64,000 nucleotides of DNA from an uncultured Christensenella sp. (GCA_910584155.1 CAJTYG010000009.1:53461-117460), one strand, 5' to 3'. Positions 42,245-52,816 are shown, counted from the stretch's first letter. Program-made: numbers and translations. The notes: generated from the sequence alone by a model not told the origin.

Positions 42245-43198
42245 TTACTTTAACATCTTCTTTTTTGCAAGCAGCACAAGCATAATTATCGCAATGACGA
42301 CGTTTATGCCTATAACAACCCAAAATCCCCATTGCTTGCCTTCAAATGGAACGCCTGTGTTCATTCCCCAAAAGGCGGCGATCATACTCGGCACGGATAT
42401 GATAAGGGTGATAGAGGCAAGTATCTTCATAACTACGTTAAGGTTGTTTGAGATGATAGAGGCATATGCGTCCATCGTGCCGCTTAAAATCTCTCTATAT
42501 ATGTTTGACATCTCGATGGCCTGTCTGTTTTCTATGAGCACGTCGTCCCACAGGTCCTCGTCTTCCTCATAAAATTTGACGAGCCTCGGCACTCTGTCAA
42601 GCACGGCGGTGTTTGCACGCAGAGAAGTGGAAAAGTAAACAAGGGCTTTTTCAAGCGAAAGCATTTCGATAAGCTCCTCGTTTCTCATTGATTTTTCAAG
42701 CTCTGCCTGCACACGCTGGCTGGCTCTGTCAATCTGCTTGAGGTATTGCAAATATTTTTTTGATATCGCATACTGAAGCTGCAAAAAGAAGCGTGTGCGC
42801 TTGTGGATATTGAAATCTCTTATAAACCTGCCCGACAGAAGGTCGTAGATGATAGAGGTTTCGTTTAAGCAGACCGTGACGATGGTTTTGTCGGTGAATA
42901 TGCAGCCGAAAGGCAGGGTGGCGTAGGTGTATTTGTCGTCGTCTTCCTCGGTTATAGGAATGTCGGTGACGGACATCAGCACGCCGTCTTCCTTTTCGAT
43001 ATGCGCACGCTCTTCGGAGTCAAGTGCGGCTTTTAAATATTCCTCGGGAATTGCGGTTGCAAGCGAAACAAACTCCAGCTCCTTATCGGTGGGGTTGGAC
43101 ATATGGATCCATTGATCGGAAAAATCGTAGCCGTCGACAATAAGCTCTTTGTCCACTTCGACAACGGATTTGTTGATTTTTTTGTAAACCTGAAACAT
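42245..43198 (-). CDS. CorA-family divalent cation transporter
   Basis: 317 residues. A long cytoplasmic N-terminal domain is followed by two C-terminal membrane helices, with the signature GMN at 278-280 at the end of the first. The second helix runs to a KKKMLK tail. CorA proteins form pentameric Mg2+/Co2+ channels, and the branch without further motifs may also carry Zn or Ni. The start at 43198 (MFQVYKK) follows AAGGAGG; an in-frame ATG at 43327 would add 43 unrelated residues. Monocistronic, divergent from ppdK. Confidence 0.88.
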   Translation of the reverse strand: MFQVYKKINKSVVEVDKELIVDGYDFSDQWIHMSNPTDKELEFVSLATAIPEEYLKAALDSEERAHIEKEDGVLMSVTDIPITEEDDDKYTYATLPFGCIFTDKTIVTVCLNETSIIYDLLSGRFIRDFNIHKRTRFFLQLQYAISKKYLQYLKQIDRASQRVQAELEKSMRNEELIEMLSLEKALVYFSTSLRANTAVLDRVPRLVKFYEEDEDLWDDVLIENRQAIEMSNIYREILSGTMDAYASIISNNLNVVMKILASITLIISVPSMIAAFWGMNTGVPFEGKQWGFWVVIGINVVIAIIMLVLLAKKKMLK

Positions 43199-43469
43199 TT
43201 TTAGGTCCTCCTTATCGGCATAGCAATACACGCCACGCCGCAGAGACCTTAAAGCGTGTGCGTGATTATTGGAGTGGTTGACTACTTCGAGGGTCAGCGT
43301 CCATAATTTTTGCACCTCATAAAACAAATGATACTATCAGTCTATCAAAAAAAAACGCTCAAGGCAACAATTTTGCAAACAAAAAATCACGATATTCATT
43401 GCAAAAAACCGCCGAGCTTTGTCCTATGTGCGCACCGTCTACAATTTTTGGATAAAAATGTAAATTCTC

Positions 43470-43498
43470 TTGCAAAAGCAACGGCATTTTGTTATTAT
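43470..43498 (+). promoter_or_regulatory. ppdK promoter
   Basis: TTGCAA (43470-43475), 17 nt, TATTAT (43493-43498), then AGGAGG before the ATG at 43536. Confidence 0.6.
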
Positions 43499-43535
43499 TA
43501 TTTCATTAAAAGAAATCTTTTAGGAGGACTTCTAA

Positions 43536-46181
43536 ATGCAGAAGAAATTTGTTTATCTGTTCACCGAAGGCAATGCAAATATGCGTGAGCTGCTCGGTGG
43601 CAAGGGCGCAAACCTCGCCGAAATGACCAACATCGGTCTTCCTGTTCCGCAGGGCTTTACGATCTCGACGGAGGCTTGTACTCAGTATTACGAGGACGGC
43701 AGACAAATCAACGATTCCATTCGCAACGAAATAATGGAAAACATCGCTAAGCTTGAGGCTATTGCCGGCAAGAAATTCGGCGACAAGGAAAATCCGCTTC
43801 TCGTATCCGTGCGTTCAGGCGCAAGAGCTTCGATGCCCGGTATGATGGACACCATACTCAACCTCGGTTTAAACGACGAGGTCGTCGACGTGCTCGCAAA
43901 GAAGTCAAACAACCCAAGATGGGCTTGGGACTGCTATCGCCGTTTTATACAGATGTTCTCGGACGTCGTTATGGAAGTCGGCAAGAAGTATTTTGAAAAG
44001 CTCATCGACGAGATGAAAAAGAAAAAGGGCGTTCAGTTTGACGTCGAGCTGACCGCAGAGGATCTTAAGGAGCTTGCAAATCAGTTTAAGGCGGAATATA
44101 AAAATCAGCTTGGCAAGGATTTCCCGTCAGACCCGAAGGAGCAGTTGTTTGAGGCAGTCAAGGCTGTTTTCCGTAGCTGGGACAACCCTCGTGCAAACAT
44201 CTACCGTATGGACCACGATATCCCCTATAGCTGGGGCACTGCAGTCAACGTACAGATGATGGCTTTCGGCAACATGGGCGACGATTGCGGCACAGGCGTT
44301 GCGTTTACGAGAAACCCCGCAACGGGCGAGCCCGGTCTTATGGGCGAGTTCCTTATGAACGCACAGGGCGAGGACGTCGTTGCAGGCGTGCGTACGCCTA
44401 TGCCTATCTCTCATATGGCGGAAGTGCTGCCTGAGGTTTACGAGCAATTCCTCGGCGTTTGCAAAACTCTTGAAAACCACTACAGAGATATGCAGGATAT
44501 GGAGTTTACCATCGAGCAGGGCAAGCTGTATATGCTTCAGACAAGAAACGGAAAGCGTACCGCAGCGGCGGCTATCCGTATCGCTTGCGACCTCATCGAC
44601 GAGGGTATGATAACCGAGCAGGAAGCTTTGCTTCAGATAGACGCAAAGACGCTCGATATGCTTCTGCACCCCACTTTCGACGCAGCCGCACTCAAAAAGG
44701 CGGATAAGGAAAATGTCGTCGGCAAGGGCATTGCCGCATCCCCCGGCGCAGCCGCAGGCACGGTAGTGTTCACTCCCGAGGACGCAGTTGAGCTTGGCAA
44801 AGCGGGCAAGAAGGTCATTCTTGTAAGACTTGAAACTTCACCCGAGGATATCGAGGGCATGAAGTATGCACAGGGTATCCTTACAGTCAGAGGCGGTCAG
44901 ACCTCGCACGCAGCCGTTGTTGCAAGAGGTATGGGCACCTGCTGCGTATCCGGTTGCGGCGAAATCAAAATGCACGAGGAAGACAAGTTCTTCGAGCTTG
45001 GCGGAAAGATTTTCAAGGAAGGCTCCGAGCTTTCTCTCGACGGTTCTACAGGCAAAATCTATGACGTGTGCATAAAGACGGTTCCCGCAGACCCCAACAG
45101 CGGTTACTTTGGCAGAATAATGAAGCTTGCCGACAAGTATAAGGCGCTCGGCGTGCGTACAAACGCAGATACGCCCGAGGACGCACAGCGTGCGGCAGAG
45201 CTCGGCGCACAGGGCATCGGTCTTACCCGTACGGAGCATATGTTCTTCGGACCGGGCAGAATTGACAAATTCCGTGAGATGATTTGCTCGGATACAGTTG
45301 AAGAACGCAAGAAAGCTCTTGACGCTATCGAGCCCATGCAGCAAAAGGACTTTGAAGGTCTTATGGAAGCTCTCAAGGGCATGCCTGTCACAATCCGTTT
45401 CTTGGATCCTCCGCTTCACGAGTTCGTGCCTACAGATGAAAAGGATATCGAGCTGCTTGCAAAGGCAAAGAACAAGTCCGTTGAGGAAATCAAGTTGCTT
45501 TGCGACAGCCTGCACGAGTTCAACCCGATGATGGGACACCGTGGCTGCCGTCTCGCAGTGACTTATCCCGAAATCGCAGTTATGCAGACAAAGGCTATCA
45601 TCAAGGCTGCAATCAACGTCCAAAAGCGTCATCCCGATTGGAAGGTCGTGCCCGAAATCATGATCCCGCTCATCGGCGAAGTCAAGGAGCTTAAGTTCTG
45701 CAAGAAGACCGTTGTCGAAACGGCAGACGCTATCATCAAGGAAGCGGGCGTAGACCTCAAATACGAAGTCGGCACGATGATCGAAATTCCGAGAGCGGCA
45801 CTCACCGCAGACGAGATCGCAAACGAGGCGGAATTCTTCTGCTTCGGCACAAACGACCTCACTCAGATGACGTTTGGCTTCAGCCGTGACGATGCAAGCA
45901 AATTCTTGCCGAGCTACTATTCTGCAAAGATTTATGAGTCCGATCCGTTTGCAAGACTTGACACAGTTGGCGTGGGCAAGCTTATGAAGATGGCTGTCGA
46001 GATGGGACATAGCGTCCGCAAAGACATTCACTGCGGTATCTGCGGCGAACACGGCGGCGATCCGTCCTCAATCGAGTTCTGCCACGCTATCGGTCTTGAC
46101 TACGTGTCTTGCTCACCCTTCCGTGTACCAATCGCACGTTTGGCAGCGGCGCAGGCAAATATAAAGAATCCGAGAAAGTAA
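43536..46181 (+). CDS. ppdK: Pyruvate, phosphate dikinase
   Basis: 881 residues, full length. It interconverts PEP, AMP and PPi with pyruvate, ATP and Pi; in anaerobes it often works in glycolysis. The N-terminal ATP-grasp part contains GGKGANLAEM near 24 and the R-G-A-R-A-S-M-P-G segment near 95. The phosphohistidine domain has GGQTSHAAVVARGMG with the catalytic His near 458. The C-terminal PEP/pyruvate barrel ends with the catalytic Cys region HCGICGEHGGDP near 833. AGGAGG precedes the ATG. Monocistronic with a strong terminator. Confidence 0.97.
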   Translation: MQKKFVYLFTEGNANMRELLGGKGANLAEMTNIGLPVPQGFTISTEACTQYYEDGRQINDSIRNEIMENIAKLEAIAGKKFGDKENPLLVSVRSGARASMPGMMDTILNLGLNDEVVDVLAKKSNNPRWAWDCYRRFIQMFSDVVMEVGKKYFEKLIDEMKKKKGVQFDVELTAEDLKELANQFKAEYKNQLGKDFPSDPKEQLFEAVKAVFRSWDNPRANIYRMDHDIPYSWGTAVNVQMMAFGNMGDDCGTGVAFTRNPATGEPGLMGEFLMNAQGEDVVAGVRTPMPISHMAEVLPEVYEQFLGVCKTLENHYRDMQDMEFTIEQGKLYMLQTRNGKRTAAAAIRIACDLIDEGMITEQEALLQIDAKTLDMLLHPTFDAAALKKADKENVVGKGIAASPGAAAGTVVFTPEDAVELGKAGKKVILVRLETSPEDIEGMKYAQGILTVRGGQTSHAAVVARGMGTCCVSGCGEIKMHEEDKFFELGGKIFKEGSELSLDGSTGKIYDVCIKTVPADPNSGYFGRIMKLADKYKALGVRTNADTPEDAQRAAELGAQGIGLTRTEHMFFGPGRIDKFREMICSDTVEERKKALDAIEPMQQKDFEGLMEALKGMPVTIRFLDPPLHEFVPTDEKDIELLAKAKNKSVEEIKLLCDSLHEFNPMMGHRGCRLAVTYPEIAVMQTKAIIKAAINVQKRHPDWKVVPEIMIPLIGEVKELKFCKKTVVETADAIIKEAGVDLKYEVGTMIEIPRAALTADEIANEAEFFCFGTNDLTQMTFGFSRDDASKFLPSYYSAKIYESDPFARLDTVGVGKLMKMAVEMGHSVRKDIHCGICGEHGGDPSSIEFCHAIGLDYVSCSPFRVPIARLAAAQANIKNPRK

Positions 46182-46201
46182 TATCGGAAATATAGCATTT
46201 A

Positions 46202-46231
46202 GGAAAGCCCCGCTTTGACGGGGCTTTCTTT
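46202..46231 (+). terminator. Rho-independent terminator of ppdK
   Basis: AGGAAAGCCCCG and CGGGGCTTTCTT form a long stem with a short loop, ending in T residues. Confidence 0.9.
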
Positions 46232-46278
46232 GTAAATTACGGCGTAAAAGCACAGCACGATGTTCAAAGCAATTATAC

Positions 46279-46449
46279 CGTCATTGCGAGGAGCACGGGG
46301 TCCCGTTCAACGTTCCTGTTGAATGGGACAATCAAAATGCATTATACCATTTCGTCATTGCGAGGAACGAAGTGACGAAGCAATCCAGATATTTCAGTTG
46401 GTTTATGGGTTTACATTCTGGATTGCTTCGGCAAAGCCTCGCAATGACG
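46279..46449. repeat. Palindromic repeat R1, copy a
   Basis: Bounded by CGTCATTGCGAGG and its reverse complement CCTCGCAATGACG. The inner hairpin spans 46353-46449 with GCAATCCAGA/TCTGGATTGC arms. An extra left part (46279-46352) with GGGGTCCCGTTCAACG is shared with copy c. No transposase gene; MITE-like. Confidence 0.8.
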
Positions 46450-46802
46450 ACTTTTTTAGAGTGCACGATGTAGCACATTTGATTTGTCCATAATATGGAT
46501 AATTGTAAAAGAGAATATAAAAGGAATGGGGATTGTCAACAAACAAAGCAAGGGTTTGACCAAACTGTAATATATTGATTATATTATTATTTATAATTTA
46601 TACATTTAGAATGTCTGTTTTTTTAATATCATTTGACAGTTGTATTTGGCTCAATTTCAAGATAGTTGTGCGATTTTCAATAAACATATTGTGACAAAAA
46701 AATCGAAAAAATTGAGCGAAGAAACATATGATATAGAAATAGCTTGATATTTTCGTCAAATTCTGATAAAATAACAATGTATATCTATAGATATATGGTG
46801 AA
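46450..46802. other. A+T-rich upstream region of the first giant gene
   Basis: No gene. It lacks the promoter/leader block shared by the second and third giant genes. TTGACA-like words occur at about 46634-46640 (TTTGACAG), but no convincing promoter pair is evident. Confidence 0.4.
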
Positions 46803-49800
46803 ATGCCTATGAAATTGGATAAACGTATTGTAAAAGAATTTAGAAAAATATGTATATTTGCATTATTGATAGCAATAATGCTAACTTCTCTTACACTCTG
46901 TATGATTACAAGGGGGGGGGGTACTTCCCGATTAAATGATTCTGCGCAAGCATTGTCTGTATCAAGCGCCTATTTGGCAGGTGGCGGCGCCGAGTTGTAT
47001 GATAAAGATACATCCACATTCAATCAGGCAGTGCTTGACGATATTTCAAAAAAACTTTTCAACGGAGTCAATCCCAAGAGTTATATTAAGGCTAACGGAA
47101 CGGCGGATTACGAAACATACGGACAGTATTCACCAAGTCCGGAGGCGAGTACGCCGTATTATGTTGTCCCAGCTTCCACAATCAATCAGTCTGTCAACAA
47201 TCCGAATAACGGAATGGTCGTTAAATTGAACGGCGCCGATTGGATGGTCACGTCTTTGACTCTCGATAAAGACGATAATGTCGTTATGACGCTTATGACT
47301 GTGGCAACTTTCGGCACAATGAAGTTTAAAAACGTGACAGACAATGTTAATAACAAAAATAAATCTTTTACAGCATATAGCTGTAGCGATTTACGTCAAA
47401 ATTTGGTGACATGGGAGTTTTATAAAAGTGATTTTGGGACAAAGTATTTGGTGAAACCCAAAAATATTCAATATCAAATTACAGAAACATTAATCAAAAG
47501 AATAAGCGGCTGGAATCACTGCGCAAACGACGCATTGGGCGATTTGACAAGCGGGTGGAATTCGGCAATTCATTTTAATTCGGATGAACAAATCGGAAGT
47601 TATAAATATAATGACTGGGGAGAAGATTATCTTTGGACTCCGTCATTGACCGAAACAGGTTCGACCAGATATGTGGCTGGTACAAGTATATGGAATTTGA
47701 GTAAAAATCAATGTGCAACAGATATTACCGCCGGAGCTTGGTTGAGATCTTCAGATTTTTATAATTACAGAGGCGCATTTTATTTGATGAATAATGGTTC
47801 TACAGATAGCAATACTGTAGGCGGTACTAGTAGAGGTGTACGCCCTGCGATTCACTTAAATCTGACTGCTGCGGGATTGGGCGAAACTCAACTTGAAAAT
47901 CCCACTAATATGGTCACAACATATGACGGCGACCCGCAAACTATAAAAAGTGTTGTAGATGAAGCTCCTACGACGTATCCGTGGTACGATTCCGAATGGT
48001 ATGAGCATGTCGGCAATTATATCGGCATCACAAACTATGATAAAGACGGTAATGTAGTCGCAAGCATAAAAAATGCGGGCGAATACTGGGTAAAAGCAGA
48101 GATTACAAATAATTGGATAAATGCCATAAACACACAAGCGGAAGCAGATCAGGTTAGGTTTGGTTGGACAGAAGCAGAAACTAACGCTGCAAAAACGAGG
48201 CGAAAACCGCAGTTTAAAGGTACCCCCGACACATCGGATAGCGCACACGTAGAATCGGACACAGTGCGGTGGTTTAAATTTACAGTCAACAAAAAGGAAG
48301 TAACGGTAAATAAGCCCGTATACAATGCAAGTACGGGGACGCTCAGTCCGCCCACATATGCCGATATGACGGAGCTTTACGCAGACGTGCCCGTGTTGGC
48401 AGTGCGTATCACCGGTACCGCTTCGGACGGAACGACTTATGACGCAATAGATACGTTGCCTACTAAGCGAGGTTCGTATATCGCAAGGGCGGTGTTCATC
48501 AAATCGGCTACGGACAAGACGGAGACGGAAACAAATTATTCCATAAAAGACGCAAATAATTGTAAGTGCGATATAGTCATCGGGTTTAACAGGCTGCCCA
48601 TTGTAGGCGTAGCCAACGCAACGGCAGCGTATACGGGAAGCGAAATCACGTTCCCGCTGTCGGGATATTCGTCCACGTGGGCGAATACTGCGGGACTTAC
48701 TTTGCCTACGGGCGTTACGCTGAAGGGCAGCGACAGCGAGGGCTGGTCGCTTGGGATAGAGGACGCAGGCGAATACACAATAACGGCAACGCTCAAATCG
48801 GACAAGGTGGCGGACTGGTGCTGGGACGTTGCGGACAAGACGCAGACTCCGCAAACGCCGCAGACGTTTAAGGTTACGGTCACGAGAAAGACTATCACGG
48901 TGACTTTCACGTCAACGGCAGATAACGGAGCATTCTCGTTTGCGGCGGGCGAGAGCGTAACGTTGGGTACGGAAGCAAACGGAATTGTGGACGGGGACGA
49001 CGTAAAAATATCGCTGTCATACGTAAACAAGAGCAATCCTACGTCGGTGATAGACGTGCCGTTGGGAACATTGGACGCAAGCACGCTTGGTATAGGCAGC
49101 TATACGCTTACGGCGTTGATAAAGGACAGTGCGGCTACGGACAATAAAAATTATGTTTTAAGCGGCATTGTCACGCAAGATTTCAACGTTACGGCAAAAG
49201 AAATAACGCTTAGCGGAGTGAATTGGCAGTATTCGCAAAGCGGCGGTGCGATGACGGCAATAACGGGCGTGGGCAGCAGTGCAAGCACTCCGTTTGAGGC
49301 TACGTACAACGGAAATCCATACGTATTTTCTATAGAAACTACCTCGCTTGCCACGTCGGGCGTGAAGATAGACGCATCGTACGGCTCGAGCGGCTACACA
49401 AACGGCATGCAGACAAACGCAATGACGAGTGCGGTGGCGGTCACGGTGCGTATCGTGCCTATGGACGGATTCTCGTTTAAGGACTCATCGGGAAATCCGC
49501 TTGCGGATCAGTATAAGGATTATACGCTGTATGTGAAGATAAACAAGGCAAATATAGACTTTACGGGCGTAAAGTGGAGCGCAGATGAGTTGGAATTCAA
49601 TGCGGTAAGCCAAAGCGTGAGCATAACAGATGGTTTGCCGAGCTTTATAACGGTGACGTACAACTCGGGTGCAAGCGGACGTGAAGTGGGCGACTACGTA
49701 GCAAGAGTGAGCGGCATAAACGTAACGAATACGGCGGTGGCGGCAAACTATAATATACCGTCCGTATCGTCTGTTGCGGAGTTTACGCATAATTGGAAGA

Positions 49801-52721
49801 TAATCAAGAAAAAGATAGACGTATCCGCCGCTGCGTGGAACAGCGTAGAGCAGAAGGACGGGGACACGGTCATATGGGTGCCGTCCTTGAAGGACAACTC
49901 GCTGGGTGCGGTGACGTACACCTATTGGAATTCGGATAAGACGCAGGAGATGACGTTAAGCGAAATCTTTGCCGACTATGACGCTACAAAGATAAAAGAT
50001 TACTATGTATGCGCAACGCTAAGGGCAAGCGGCGGTTCGTACAATGTGAGCAACAGCGAGCTTGTAGGCGGCGACCCCGCCAACGGTGACGACAGCGAAA
50101 AGTGCTATTATATGTTCTCTGTGGGAAGCAACAAGACGCCCGTGCGAGTGAGTCTCAAAAACAGCGAAGCGGTGTACAACGGCGAGGATCAGGCGCCCGA
50201 AATAGAGTACGAAGGCGGAGGACTCGGCGACGGCGATTTCACGATAACGTACACTAAGGAAGACGGGACGAGCGTAAGCGTACCGAGAAACGCAGGCAAG
50301 TATAAAGTGCACGTAGCGCTCAACGGCACAGACGGAACGCATACGATCACGGGAGCACGTGATTTCGATTACGAAATAAAGAAAGCGGACTATGATTTAA
50401 GCGATTTCAAGTGGATAGATACCGAAAATGAAAACGAAGAGTACCTCACACCGTACGTATGGCGCAAGGGCGTAAGCCATACCCTGTCATACAGCGGAAC
50501 GGTGGACGGGCTCACTATAGGATACTCTGCGGCAACTGAAGCCAACCTTATAGGCAGCGATGCAGGCAAGTACAGCGTGGTCGTGGAATTTACGGTGGCG
50601 GACCCCGATAACTACAACAAGCCCGAGGACTTGGAGTTTGAATGGGAGATAAAGGCGTATACGCCGGACCTCTCGGACGTAAAGTGGAATTACAGCACGG
50701 ACAGTCCGTTCATTTTCGCAATAGAGGACGGAGTAGCAAAGGAGTATTCCGTATATCTGACGGGGCTTCCGGACGGCTTGGAAGAGGTGATAAAGTATAC
50801 GGGGCATACGGATAAGTATTCCAATGCGGGCAACTACATTACGGAGTTTTCCATAGACGAGGAAAGCGCAATGCGTAAAAATTTCGGGGAATTGGTGTTC
50901 GGCGGAGGTCTTGAAACACGTCTCGTATGGGAAGTGAAACCGCTTACGGTGCAAAAGCCCGTGCGAAATCAGACGCAGACGTTCCGCAGCGAGGGATATA
51001 CGTTTGAGGAAATAACCAACCTACCCGAGGATTGGGCGCAGTATTTCACCGTGACGGTAACGGACGGCGAGGGTACGGCGTTGGAACCGACGGACGGCAC
51101 GTGGAAGTTCCGCAATACGGATAGATACGGAATAGTGATCAACTTCAAGCAGGGCATGAACACCAGCAACAGCGGCAGGGCGGACAACGTAAAGTGGACG
51201 GACAACGGCAGGGCAGGCACCCGTGTGGACTTTGTCATAACAAAGCTTGTGTTTGAGGTGAAAGGTTGGATAGACGGAATCGAGAACGCACGTGCGCAGT
51301 TGGATGCCGAAGATATAGAGGAAATAGAAAAGTATTTTGACTATATACTTTACAATGTGGACGACGACAGAAGCGAGGACATCATGGCGACGTTGCTGTT
51401 CGATACAGTGTACACGATAGCGTTGAAGCTCAAAGAGGGCGAGGATCTGGAGCAAAACGTGGCTGTGTTGTATATGGGCAAGGAAGTGGAGAAAACGGAG
51501 CCGTATGCGTTCCAGACGGAGCCCGACCCCACTGCGCCGGACCCTGCGGACTACTATCGTAAGCCCACTGAAGAGGAGCTTTATATAGCATTCAGACCAA
51601 CGGGAAGCGAGATAGAATTTAAACTCGGCAGTTGGTTTGTAGAAGAAAAAATGCGCATAATGAGCGGCGTATTGAAAGGTACGGAAGAAGGAGTATATAT
51701 GGTGCGTGTAGGCTTCAAGCGTGGAGCCAACGCAGCATGGGCGCCGCAAACGTCTCCTGCGGACAGAGCGCCTGTGACGGTGATATTCGAGATATCCAAA
51801 GACGCAAAGCCTGCGGATAGGTTTATTTTGGCGGAAGACGTAAGTGCGACACACGGATATAAATTCTTATATGAAAGCTTCCTCAAGTATGAAAAAGACA
51901 TAAGCGAGTACGTGTACAGTGCGGAAAGCGTAGTGTATATCGCAAATCTTGCGTATGCGGATACTATAGCAGATTTATTGAGGCAGTTTGCCAATGCCGA
52001 GGACATTACGGCATACACCGCAGACAATACCTTGATAGAAGACCTCGCTACAATGCTTGCGACGGGAATGATGCTGCGCATAATGGACGGCGAAACAATC
52101 TTGAACCAACTGACTATTTCGGTTATGGGCGACATAGACGGTGACGGCGACATAGGTACGGCGGACAAAGCGAGACTTAATTCATACACGTTGGACAATC
52201 TACCCTTGACAGGCGCATATCTGTTAGCCTGCGACCTTGACGGCGACGGCGAAGTGGGCACGGCAGACAAAGCCCGCCTTAACGCCTACACGTTAGACAC
52301 CCTTGACATCTATGCAGGTCTCACATTGCGAGCCACGGCACAGACTTCTGCACAAGCTTCGCAGACTTCGTCTGTAGAACTTGATACAGCACAAGCTTCA
52401 TCTGCGACAATTCCTGTACAAACTTTGTTTGTTGAACGAGATACAGCGCAAGCTACGGCGATTTCATCGCAAGCTTTGTCTGTGGAAATATCTGCAGAAA
52501 CTTCGTCTTATGAAGAAAGTGCATTTGTCCACGAAAGCGCAACAACTTATACAACTTCAGCAACAGAGTATGTAGATGATTGCGAAAATGCAAATGATAG
52601 TGCCATGACAGATAATGCAACATTGTTATTGAGTGATGAAACAACGAATATAGTTATTACGGACATAAAAAATATTGCTTTTGCAACGAGCAATTATGCC
52701 GATTGCAAGCAAAGCATGTAA
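46803..52721 (+). CDS. Giant secreted dockerin protein 1 (DUF6273-like and Ig-like repeats)
   Basis: 1972 residues. A signal peptide (basic N-terminus, hydrophobic 17-36) ends at a glycine run encoded by a 10-G tract. Residues about 80-365 resemble DUF6273 (WLRS, GVRPAIHLNL). About 370-1670 is a chain of beta-rich, MBG/bacterial-Ig-like units with recurring YxGxxQ, NAGxYxV and DLSDxKW words. Residues 1674-1775 are a segment nearly identical to protein 2. A type I-like dockerin follows at about 1776-1843 with two DxDGDGxIGTADKARLNxY repeats. A Ser/Thr/Ala-rich tail ends in CKQSM. No LPXTG motif. The protein should be exported and attach through the dockerin to a cohesin. An ATG at 46809 is an alternative start. 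Confidence 0.85.
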   Translation: MPMKLDKRIVKEFRKICIFALLIAIMLTSLTLCMITRGGGTSRLNDSAQALSVSSAYLAGGGAELYDKDTSTFNQAVLDDISKKLFNGVNPKSYIKANGTADYETYGQYSPSPEASTPYYVVPASTINQSVNNPNNGMVVKLNGADWMVTSLTLDKDDNVVMTLMTVATFGTMKFKNVTDNVNNKNKSFTAYSCSDLRQNLVTWEFYKSDFGTKYLVKPKNIQYQITETLIKRISGWNHCANDALGDLTSGWNSAIHFNSDEQIGSYKYNDWGEDYLWTPSLTETGSTRYVAGTSIWNLSKNQCATDITAGAWLRSSDFYNYRGAFYLMNNGSTDSNTVGGTSRGVRPAIHLNLTAAGLGETQLENPTNMVTTYDGDPQTIKSVVDEAPTTYPWYDSEWYEHVGNYIGITNYDKDGNVVASIKNAGEYWVKAEITNNWINAINTQAEADQVRFGWTEAETNAAKTRRKPQFKGTPDTSDSAHVESDTVRWFKFTVNKKEVTVNKPVYNASTGTLSPPTYADMTELYADVPVLAVRITGTASDGTTYDAIDTLPTKRGSYIARAVFIKSATDKTETETNYSIKDANNCKCDIVIGFNRLPIVGVANATAAYTGSEITFPLSGYSSTWANTAGLTLPTGVTLKGSDSEGWSLGIEDAGEYTITATLKSDKVADWCWDVADKTQTPQTPQTFKVTVTRKTITVTFTSTADNGAFSFAAGESVTLGTEANGIVDGDDVKISLSYVNKSNPTSVIDVPLGTLDASTLGIGSYTLTALIKDSAATDNKNYVLSGIVTQDFNVTAKEITLSGVNWQYSQSGGAMTAITGVGSSASTPFEATYNGNPYVFSIETTSLATSGVKIDASYGSSGYTNGMQTNAMTSAVAVTVRIVPMDGFSFKDSSGNPLADQYKDYTLYVKINKANIDFTGVKWSADELEFNAVSQSVSITDGLPSFITVTYNSGASGREVGDYVARVSGINVTNTAVAANYNIPSVSSVAEFTHNWKIIKKKIDVSAAAWNSVEQKDGDTVIWVPSLKDNSLGAVTYTYWNSDKTQEMTLSEIFADYDATKIKDYYVCATLRASGGSYNVSNSELVGGDPANGDDSEKCYYMFSVGSNKTPVRVSLKNSEAVYNGEDQAPEIEYEGGGLGDGDFTITYTKEDGTSVSVPRNAGKYKVHVALNGTDGTHTITGARDFDYEIKKADYDLSDFKWIDTENENEEYLTPYVWRKGVSHTLSYSGTVDGLTIGYSAATEANLIGSDAGKYSVVVEFTVADPDNYNKPEDLEFEWEIKAYTPDLSDVKWNYSTDSPFIFAIEDGVAKEYSVYLTGLPDGLEEVIKYTGHTDKYSNAGNYITEFSIDEESAMRKNFGELVFGGGLETRLVWEVKPLTVQKPVRNQTQTFRSEGYTFEEITNLPEDWAQYFTVTVTDGEGTALEPTDGTWKFRNTDRYGIVINFKQGMNTSNSGRADNVKWTDNGRAGTRVDFVITKLVFEVKGWIDGIENARAQLDAEDIEEIEKYFDYILYNVDDDRSEDIMATLLFDTVYTIALKLKEGEDLEQNVAVLYMGKEVEKTEPYAFQTEPDPTAPDPADYYRKPTEEELYIAFRPTGSEIEFKLGSWFVEEKMRIMSGVLKGTEEGVYMVRVGFKRGANAAWAPQTSPADRAPVTVIFEISKDAKPADRFILAEDVSATHGYKFLYESFLKYEKDISEYVYSAESVVYIANLAYADTIADLLRQFANAEDITAYTADNTLIEDLATMLATGMMLRIMDGETILNQLTISVMGDIDGDGDIGTADKARLNSYTLDNLPLTGAYLLACDLDGDGEVGTADKARLNAYTLDTLDIYAGLTLRATAQTSAQASQTSSVELDTAQASSATIPVQTLFVERDTAQATAISSQALSVEISAETSSYEESAFVHESATTYTTSATEYVDDCENANDSAMTDNATLLLSDETTNIVITDIKNIAFATSNYADCKQSM
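46912..46921 (+). repeat. Poly-G tract of 10 in giant gene 1
   Basis: Ten consecutive G encode part of Arg-Gly-Gly-Gly just after the signal-peptide hydrophobic core. With 9 G the frame reaches TAA, and with 11 G it reaches TGA, within about ten codons. Candidate slipped-strand phase switch. Confidence 0.8.
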
Positions 52722-52816
52722 TTCATCTATTTAAGATAGGGTATTAGATATAATAGTATTATAATAGTATAATAATATAAAATAGCAATTAATGTATAAA
52801 ATGGTAATATAAAAAG

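Noticed and set aside
43199..43330. Mg-responsive riboswitch in the CorA leader
   Set aside because: The leader is short and shows no element I can match to the M-box.
44838..46052. Long open frame opposite ppdK
   Set aside because: Shadow of the well-supported ppdK gene, with a composition typical of antisense reading.
46890..46905. Lipobox (LTLC) in giant proteins 1 and 2
   Set aside because: Leu at the -1 position is not accepted in normal lipoboxes, and protein 3 has no cysteine there; a standard signal peptide is more likely.
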